From positions 186,001-250,000 of the forward strand of contig NZ_CP136187.1 in the NCBI RefSeq assembly GCF_033193315.1: a stretch of 64,000 nucleotides of DNA. Reading direction: 5' to 3'. The notes beneath the pieces are model-generated. The model saw only the letters and a list, made by a program, of their open reading frames with translations, had not been told where the DNA came from and searched no databases. A program made the translations under genes and the position numbers. This document shows positions 59,581 through 64,000 of this stretch, piece by piece (positions within the stretch are counted from its first letter, which is position 1; each line of letters starts with the position of its first letter). The stretch is from Agathobaculum sp. NTUH-O15-33. GTDB taxonomy: Bacteria; Bacillota; Clostridia; Oscillospirales; Butyricicoccaceae.

Positions 59581-60993
59581 ATGAAAGTATTAGAATATGT
59601 TTTGTCCATAGTATCCTCCGTAGGAGATAACGTATTGTCGCTTCTGCTGTATTTCATGGTACTTCGACCTGCTCGGCAAAACGTTTCAAGAAAGCTTATA
59701 CTTATTTTAATTATTGTAAATGTGTTGCCAACGATGATATTAAGCTTTACTCCAGTTCCATTTTTAATCAAATCACTTGTGGCCTTTATCATAGATATTG
59801 TAAGCTGCTATATATTGTCGGGGCATCAATTTGGCATATCTTTTTGCTTGCCAGCTATTTATTTTGGCTTACTGTACATATGTGAAAGCACAGCAACGTT
59901 CGTCTTGACATTGTTTTATCCAAATGTTATTGTCGAAAGCGTTTTAGGTACGACGTTTTTTCAAATCTATGGCACGTTAGAATCTCGGGGACTATTATAC
60001 TTAATATTGGGTAGCGTCATTTATTTAATTTATCGCAAACAAGGCCTTGTAGAAACACAATACTTACGCGGTCCTCAATGGGTAGGTTTTGGTGCCGGTG
60101 TGGCACTTTTGGGTGGATTTGTCACTGTATTTTCTTATTCACAGAATAAAAACCCACAATTAATGCACAATATTGCTCCCATATTACCGATTATATGTGC
60201 GGTGCAGTTAATAATTATGCTTGCCTTGTTTATCAATATGTCACGTGGTAGTGAGCGTGAATATAAACTGCAAAGTGAATTACTACGAGCAGACCAGCGT
60301 GAGGAACAGAGCAAAACCATACGCTCGCTTTATGAAAAATCACGTGCGATACGGCACGACTTTAAAAATCATATGCAAGTGTTGGGCACGCTGGCCGAAG
60401 AGGGCAGACTGGAGGAAATTAAAAAGTATTTGAAAGAAATGGCTGATTCCGAACCGTTATCCACAAGGCAGTGGATAGAAGTGCGCGACCCCACGGTTGC
60501 CGCATTGGTGAACGCAAAGTTTTCCCGTGCGCTGGAAAGCGGTATCCGCATCAGCGCCGAGATATGGTATCCCAATCCGATGCATGTGCCCACGGCCGAT
60601 TTATGCACCGTCTTGTTTAACGTACTGGATAACGCGATTGAGGCTTGCGAAAAGAATAAAGACCCGGAAAACCGGCGCATCCGTCTGGTGCTCAAGCAAA
60701 AGGGATACTTTTTCGGTGTCCTCTGCGACAATCCCAGCGAGATCGCGCCAATACCGGCGAAGAAATATCGTTTTCGCAGTACGAAGAAAGGCCCGTTTCA
60801 TGGCGTCGGCCTGCGGCAGTTGTCGCAAATGGCGCATAAGCATAACGGCGCGTTTGACGCCAAGTATGAGAAGGGCATCTTTTCTGTGCGCGTGGTAATG
60901 GCAAACAGCCCGTGCAGCGAAAGCTTTATCAGCACCGTGGAACTGCCCTATAAGAAGCCGGAAAAAGTGGAAACAACGTGTCAAACCGAATAA
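59581..60993 (+). CDS. agrC: AgrC-like sensor histidine kinase
   Basis: A 470-residue kinase: about six transmembrane helices in the first 210 residues, the peptide-sensing part of AgrC proteins. Then come a coiled linker, the phospho-His in RAIRHDFKNHMQVLG, and a GHKL ATPase with N box LFNVLDNAIEACEKN and G box HGVGLRQLS. The DNA of the membrane half is clearly more AT-rich than that of the ATPase half. It is cotranscribed with agrA and would sense the AgrD-derived peptide. Confidence 0.92.
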   Translation: MKVLEYVLSIVSSVGDNVLSLLLYFMVLRPARQNVSRKLILILIIVNVLPTMILSFTPVPFLIKSLVAFIIDIVSCYILSGHQFGISFCLPAIYFGLLYICESTATFVLTLFYPNVIVESVLGTTFFQIYGTLESRGLLYLILGSVIYLIYRKQGLVETQYLRGPQWVGFGAGVALLGGFVTVFSYSQNKNPQLMHNIAPILPIICAVQLIIMLALFINMSRGSEREYKLQSELLRADQREEQSKTIRSLYEKSRAIRHDFKNHMQVLGTLAEEGRLEEIKKYLKEMADSEPLSTRQWIEVRDPTVAALVNAKFSRALESGIRISAEIWYPNPMHVPTADLCTVLFNVLDNAIEACEKNKDPENRRIRLVLKQKGYFFGVLCDNPSEIAPIPAKKYRFRSTKKGPFHGVGLRQLSQMAHKHNGAFDAKYEKGIFSVRVVMANSPCSESFISTVELPYKKPEKVETTCQTE

Positions 60994-61003
60994 AACGATA
61001 CAA

Positions 61004-61289
61004 AAAAGACCACGCTGCAAATGCATTTGCAGCGTGGTCTAAGCGTGTCAAAGAACTTCCGCGCCGTAGCGCGCAATAAAATTGAAAATTGAAGCAAAGC
61101 TTCAATTTGACCAAAAACCGGGAGCATGTATCTCGGTTTTTGAACAAACCGGCGGCGAAGTGTGCCCAAAGGGCGCGCGCCAGAGCCGGAATTCTCGATC
61201 GAAATGGGGCTTTGTTTCGATCGATAGACTGTCAAAAATTATTTTTTGACAGTCTAAAAGACCACGCTGCAAATGCATTTGCAGCGTGG
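61004..61289. repeat. Structured intergenic element, copy 2, bracketed by duplicated terminator hairpins
   Basis: An identical 34-base terminator palindrome (CCACGCTGCAAATG..., unlike that at locus 1) lies at 61004-61037 and 61256-61289. Between them are the same hairpins in the same order as at 30951-31215: GCGC box; AAATTGAAGC/GCTTCAATTT at 61086-61108; CAAAAACCG/CGGTTTTTG at 61112-61142 around the shared GGAGCATGTATCTC; the TCGATCGAAA stem; and the AGACTGTCAAAA stem. It separates convergent agrC and rplA. Confidence 0.85.
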
Positions 61290-61317
61290 CCTTTGTTATT
61301 CCTTTGGCGGAAAACGA

Positions 61318-62013
61318 TCAATCCATCAGCTTGGCAGCGTTCACCTTTACGCCGGGGCCCATCGTGGAGGCGACCACGCAGGACTTGACGTACTGGCCCT
61401 TTGCCGCGGACGGCTTGGCCTTGATGATAGCACCCATCAGAGCGCTAAAGTTGTCCATCAGCTTTTCGGGGCCGAAAGAGGCCTTGCCGATCGGGCAGTG
61501 GATGATGTTGGTCTTGTCCAGACGGTACTCGATCTTACCAGCCTTGGATTCCTGAACAGCCTTGGCAACGTCCATGGAAACCGTACCGGCCTTCGGGTTC
61601 GGCATCAAGCCCTTAGGACCAAGAATCTTACCGAGGCGGCCAACGATACCCATCATGTCGGGCGTCGCGATGACCACGTCGTAATCGAAGAAGTTTTCCT
61701 TCTGGATACGCTCGAGCATATCCTCAGCGCCAACGTAATCCGCGCCGGCGGCGGCGGCTTCGTCAGCCTTGGGGCCCTTGGCGAACACGAGAACGCGAAC
61801 GTTCTTGCCGGTGCCGTGGGGCAGCACGATAGCGCCGCGAACCTGCTGGTCGGCGTGACGGGAGTCAACGCCCAGCTTTACGTGAAGTTCGATGGTCTCA
61901 TCGAACTTGGCCTTGGCGGTGGAAACAACGGTGGTGAGCGCCTCGTTCACGTCGTACAGCTTTGCGCGGTCGACGGTCTTGGCGCTGTCTACATATTTTT
62001 TACCTTTATGCAC
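61318..62013 (-). CDS. rplA: 50S ribosomal protein L1
   Basis: A 231-residue protein of the L1 stalk that binds 23S rRNA and, in many bacteria, its own mRNA. It has [20 protein letters not shown] at the start, [40 protein letters not shown] and [11 protein letters not shown] near the end. It lies at the end of rpmG-secE-nusG-rplK-rplA and is separated from rplJ by the agr module. Confidence 0.97.
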   Translation of the reverse strand: MHKGKKYVDSAKTVDRAKLYDVNEALTTVVSTAKAKFDETIELHVKLGVDSRHADQQVRGAIVLPHGTGKNVRVLVFAKGPKADEAAAAGADYVGAEDMLERIQKENFFDYDVVIATPDMMGIVGRLGKILGPKGLMPNPKAGTVSMDVAKAVQESKAGKIEYRLDKTNIIHCPIGKASFGPEKLMDNFSALMGAIIKAKPSAAKGQYVKSCVVASTMGPGVKVNAAKLMD

Positions 62014-62027
62014 AATAAATCCTCCTT

Positions 62028-62092
62028 AGTGGTATAGCGGGGACAGGATGAAACCATACCCTCCCACTTTGACGCACCCGCGGCGGTATACA
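62028..62092 (-). promoter_or_regulatory. Leader upstream of rplA, candidate L1 operator
   Basis: On the minus strand AAAGTGGGAGGGTATGG and later CCGCTATACCACTAAGGAGG form a folded leader. Such GTGGGAGG segments before r-protein genes are usual in Firmicutes and may mimic the L1 rRNA site. Confidence 0.5.
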
Positions 62093-62138
62093 GCCTGCGG
62101 CGGTCAAACAAACATTCAAGCTTCGGGGGCGGAAAAAA

Positions 62139-62564
62139 TTACTCTTCCACCGTTACGCCCATGGCGCGGGCAGTGCCGGCAACCATGCTCATCGCGGCTT
62201 CCAGAGAAGCGGCGTTCAGATCGGGCATCTTGGTTTCGGCGATCTTCTGCAGGTCGGCCTTCTTCAGAACGGCAACCTTGGTCTTGTTCGGAACGGCGGA
62301 GCCGCTCTCGATACCGCAGGCCTTCTTGATGAGGACTGCCGCGGGAGGCGTCTTGGTGATGAAGCTGAACGAACGGTCAGCATAGACCGTGATAACGACC
62401 GGGATCAGCAGGCCTGCGTCGTTCTTGGTGCGCTCGTTGAATTCCTTGGTAAAGGCCATGATGTTTACACCATGCTGGCCGAGGGCCGGACCTACCGGAG
62501 GCGCCGGAGAAGCCTTGCCTGCGGGAATCTGGAGCTTGATATAACCTACTACTTTTTGAGCCAT
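62139..62564 (-). CDS. rplK: 50S ribosomal protein L11
   Basis: A 141-residue protein of the GTPase-associated centre. It begins [20 protein letters not shown] and has [19 protein letters not shown] and [19 protein letters not shown], with a C-terminal rRNA-binding domain ending [12 protein letters not shown]. It lies between nusG and rplA on the same strand. Confidence 0.97.
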   Translation of the reverse strand: MAQKVVGYIKLQIPAGKASPAPPVGPALGQHGVNIMAFTKEFNERTKNDAGLLIPVVITVYADRSFSFITKTPPAAVLIKKACGIESGSAVPNKTKVAVLKKADLQKIAETKMPDLNAASLEAAMSMVAGTARAMGVTVEE

Positions 62565-62580
62565 TGTAAAGGGTTCCTCC

Positions 62581-62650
62581 TTAACGAAATGTGGTGGCTG
62601 GCGAGCCTATTGGCGGCTCTCCCACTTGCCTGATACGGGCGCGCCCGCGC
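62581..62650 (-). promoter_or_regulatory. Leader upstream of rplK
   Basis: On the minus strand CAAGTGGGAGAGCCGCC and AATAGGCTCGCC then CCACCACATTT form a hairpin of the same type as that before rplA, just ahead of the ribosome site. A GC-rich CGGGCGCGGGCGCGCCCG palindrome precedes it. Confidence 0.5.
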
Positions 62651-62683
62651 CCGGAGTAATGCGGAATGCGTTCCGCAGGAAAA

Positions 62684-63220
62684 TCAATCGGTAACAGTTT
62701 CGACCTGATCGAGCTCCAGCTCGACCGGGGTCTCGCGTCCGAACATGGATACGACCACGCGAACCTTGTTCTTGTCCGGTTCGAGCACGTCCACCACGCC
62801 GATAAAGCCGGCCAGCGGCCCATCGATGAGGCGCACGCTGTCTCCAAGCGCGTAGCTTACTTCGATCTCGCGCTTTTCAACGCCCATCGCGGCGATCTCG
62901 TCCTCTGTCAGCGGAATAGGCTTGCTGCCGCCCGCCTTATCCTGCCCGACAAAGCCGGTGCAGCCGCGCGTGTTGCGCACGAGGTACCAGGTTTCGTCCG
63001 TCAAGATCATTTTGACAAGCACATAGCCGGGGAAGAGCTTGCGCTCCACCTCGCGGGTCTTGCCGTCCTTCACCTCGGTCACGGTCTCCGTCGGGATGTT
63101 GACCGCGGGGATCAGGTCGTGCAGTTTGCGGTTTTCAACCGCTTTTTCGATCGAAGAGGCTACTTTGTTTTCATAGCCCGAGTATGTGTGTACCACATAC
63201 CACTTTGCAGCGTCTGACAT
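62684..63220 (-). CDS. nusG: Transcription elongation/termination factor NusG
   Basis: A 178-residue protein: an NGN domain (KWYVVHTYSGYENKVASSIE, LFPGYVLVKMILTDETWYLV, RNTRGCTGFVGQDKAGGSKP) and a C-terminal KOW domain (VRLIDGPLAGFIGVVDVLE). It binds RNA polymerase and modulates pausing and Rho or ribosome coupling. It lies 15 bases after secE. Confidence 0.97.
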   Translation of the reverse strand: MSDAAKWYVVHTYSGYENKVASSIEKAVENRKLHDLIPAVNIPTETVTEVKDGKTREVERKLFPGYVLVKMILTDETWYLVRNTRGCTGFVGQDKAGGSKPIPLTEDEIAAMGVEKREIEVSYALGDSVRLIDGPLAGFIGVVDVLEPDKNKVRVVVSMFGRETPVELELDQVETVTD

Positions 63221-63235
63221 ATAAGCCTCCTTCAG

Positions 63236-63472
63236 TTAGGCGGCGGAAGCAAAATGCAGCAGCGCAAACTGGACCACACCGCCGAAAATCAGGTCGAGGA
63301 TCCAGATGAAAATACCCACGATCACAACCGCTGCGATAACGACCATTGTGTTGTTGACGGTTTGCTGCCGCGTCGGCCAGACGATCTTACGGCATTCGCT
63401 TTTCAGTTCGCGGAACCATTTGCCTATGCGTGCAAAGAGACCGGGCTTCTTCGCTTTGGTTTCTTCAGCCAT
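63236..63472 (-). CDS. secE: Preprotein translocase subunit SecE
   Basis: A 78-residue protein with one transmembrane helix (MVVIAAVVIVGIFIWILDLI) after the conserved amphipathic WFRELKSECRKIVWPTRQQT. It stabilises SecY in the membrane. It follows rpmG by 18 bases, the standard order. Confidence 0.96.
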   Translation of the reverse strand: MAEETKAKKPGLFARIGKWFRELKSECRKIVWPTRQQTVNNTMVVIAAVVIVGIFIWILDLIFGGVVQFALLHFASAA

Positions 63473-63490
63473 GAAGCGTCTTCCTTTCTC

Positions 63491-63640
63491 TTACTTGGTC
63501 TCGCGATGCTGCGTATGCTTTTTGCAGAAACGGCAATACTTGTTCATCTCAAGACGGTCCGGATCGTTTTTCTTGTTCTTCATCGTGTCATAGTTTCTTT
63601 GCTTGCACTCTGTGCAGGCGAGCGTAACCTTTACGCGCAT
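63491..63640 (-). CDS. rpmG: 50S ribosomal protein L33
   Basis: A 49-residue protein from the ATG at 63640 with GGAGGTGCC upstream. It begins [19 protein letters not shown] and continues [16 protein letters not shown]. The CxxC pairs (CTEC and CRFC) show the zinc-binding form of L33. It is first in the rpmG-secE-nusG-rplK-rplA operon. Confidence 0.95.
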   Translation of the reverse strand: MRVKVTLACTECKQRNYDTMKNKKNDPDRLEMNKYCRFCKKHTQHRETK

Positions 63641-63799
63641 TAACGGCACCTCCTTCTTTGTTTCAGCCGCGCCGGGTTAGGGCGGCGGCCACCTGTGCTC
63701 CTTTTCAGCCTATATACCTTTTATATAAGCAGGGGGAGCAACTTGCCTCCCTTTACAGTGTTCCGGCAGCTTTTTCTGAGACACACAAAAAAAGCGCAC

Positions 63800-63857
63800 A
63801 AAAAAAAAGAACCTGCATAGGTTCAATTATTATAGCATGGCGGTGGCGGCCGGTCAA
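63800..63857 (-). promoter_or_regulatory. rpmG operon promoter and 5'-terminal hairpin
   Basis: On the minus strand TTGACC (63852-63857) and perfect TATAAT (63829-63834) are 17 bases apart. A 6-bp hairpin GAACCT/AGGTTC (63809-63824) begins at about the start site and is followed by nine T. Nothing further was recognised between 63641 and 63799. Confidence 0.85.
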
Positions 63858-63899
63858 GTTTTTCTATATAAAAAAGTGCTGAATTTTTGGAATAGTTGT

Positions 63900-63908
63900 G
63901 CTATACTT
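63900..63908 (+). promoter_or_regulatory. ruvX promoter (extended minus-10)
   Basis: TGCTATACT is an extended minus-10 with no good minus-35, about 30 bases before the ATG. Confidence 0.5.
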
Positions 63909-63937
63909 GTGTATACCACAACATATAGGAGGCACTT

Positions 63938-64000
63938 ATGCGCATTTTAGGTATCGACTACGGGGACGCGCGCACCGGCCTTTCCGTGTCGGACGCGACC
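63938..64000 (+). CDS. ruvX: Putative pre-16S rRNA nuclease / Holliday junction resolvase-like RuvX (5' end only)
   Basis: Only 21 codons are in the window. The opening MRILGIDYGDARTGLSVSD is the conserved N-terminus of the YqgF/RuvX RNase H-like fold, with the first catalytic Asp in GIDYG. AGGAGG lies eight bases upstream of the ATG. The rest of the gene is outside the window. Confidence 0.85.
   Translation, partial: MRILGIDYGDARTGLSVSDAT

Noticed and set aside
63641..63799. A tRNA gene upstream of rpmG
   Set aside because: No cloverleaf, TTCRA arm or CCA-end pattern could be found.

Overview
The window is about 64 kb of a moderately GC-rich Gram-positive chromosome, most likely from an anaerobic gut-type Clostridia (Oscillospirales) species. 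Pointers are the SLH-domain surface proteins, an AgrD-type peptide with a LytTR/AgrC two-component pair, the yaaO-darA-holB-ricT cluster, PTS regulation by a ribonucleic antiterminator, strong AGGAGG ribosome sites and the Firmicute order of rpmG-secE-nusG-rplK-rplA. The assignment to order is an inference; no rRNA is present. No tRNA, CRISPR array, prophage or insertion sequence was seen.

Layout. 1-3.7 kb: a truncated zinc-ribbon membrane protein and an SLH-anchored L,D-transpeptidase. 3.7-13.6 kb: an eight-gene inositol-type sugar operon (iolE, Zn-dehydrogenase, Gfo/Idh oxidoreductase, Rbs-like ABC importer, iolI, aldo/keto reductase) with a divergent LacI regulator. 13.8-20 kb: citrate synthase, an RHH/unknown gene pair, tyrA, a VanZ-like gene and nadE. 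20-23.2 kb: a small XRE regulator behind a MITE-like hairpin, then serA (frameshifted) and serC. 23.5-31 kb: decarboxylase, darA, holB (frameshifted), ricT, a large SLH protein and a lone tyrosine recombinase. 31-37 kb: an ABC importer of the TrpXYZ type, a CBS protein, a glycine-rich membrane protein, PspA and a Cys-rich protein. 37-44 kb: a GlcNAc PTS operon (crr, a second HPr, nagE, nagB, nagA) behind an antiterminator target, then an AraC regulator and an inositol-dehydrogenase-like gene. 44-46.6 kb: repeat-rich DNA, small genes and another AraC regulator. 46.8-57 kb: pyrimidine synthesis (pyrR-pyrF-carA-carB, facing pyrK-pyrD and a phosphatase/acetyltransferase fusion). 57-64 kb: ribosomal and transcription genes (rplL, rplJ, then rplA, rplK, nusG, secE, rpmG) with an agr quorum-sensing module wedged between rplJ and rplA; the first codons of ruvX close the window.

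The strongest unexplained signal is a structured intergenic element of about 215 nt that occurs twice (31 kb and 61 kb). Each copy lies between convergent genes and is bracketed by two exact copies of that locus's own terminator hairpin. The two copies keep the same order of hairpins; one stem covaries and one is unrelated in sequence but sits at the same place. Other notable points are an HPr with His15 but Arg at position 46, an agrD without a nearby agrB and with AgrA-like direct repeats, a C8 tract inside a promoter spacer, and four interrupted housekeeping genes (serA, holB, nagE, rplJ) that may be sequence errors.
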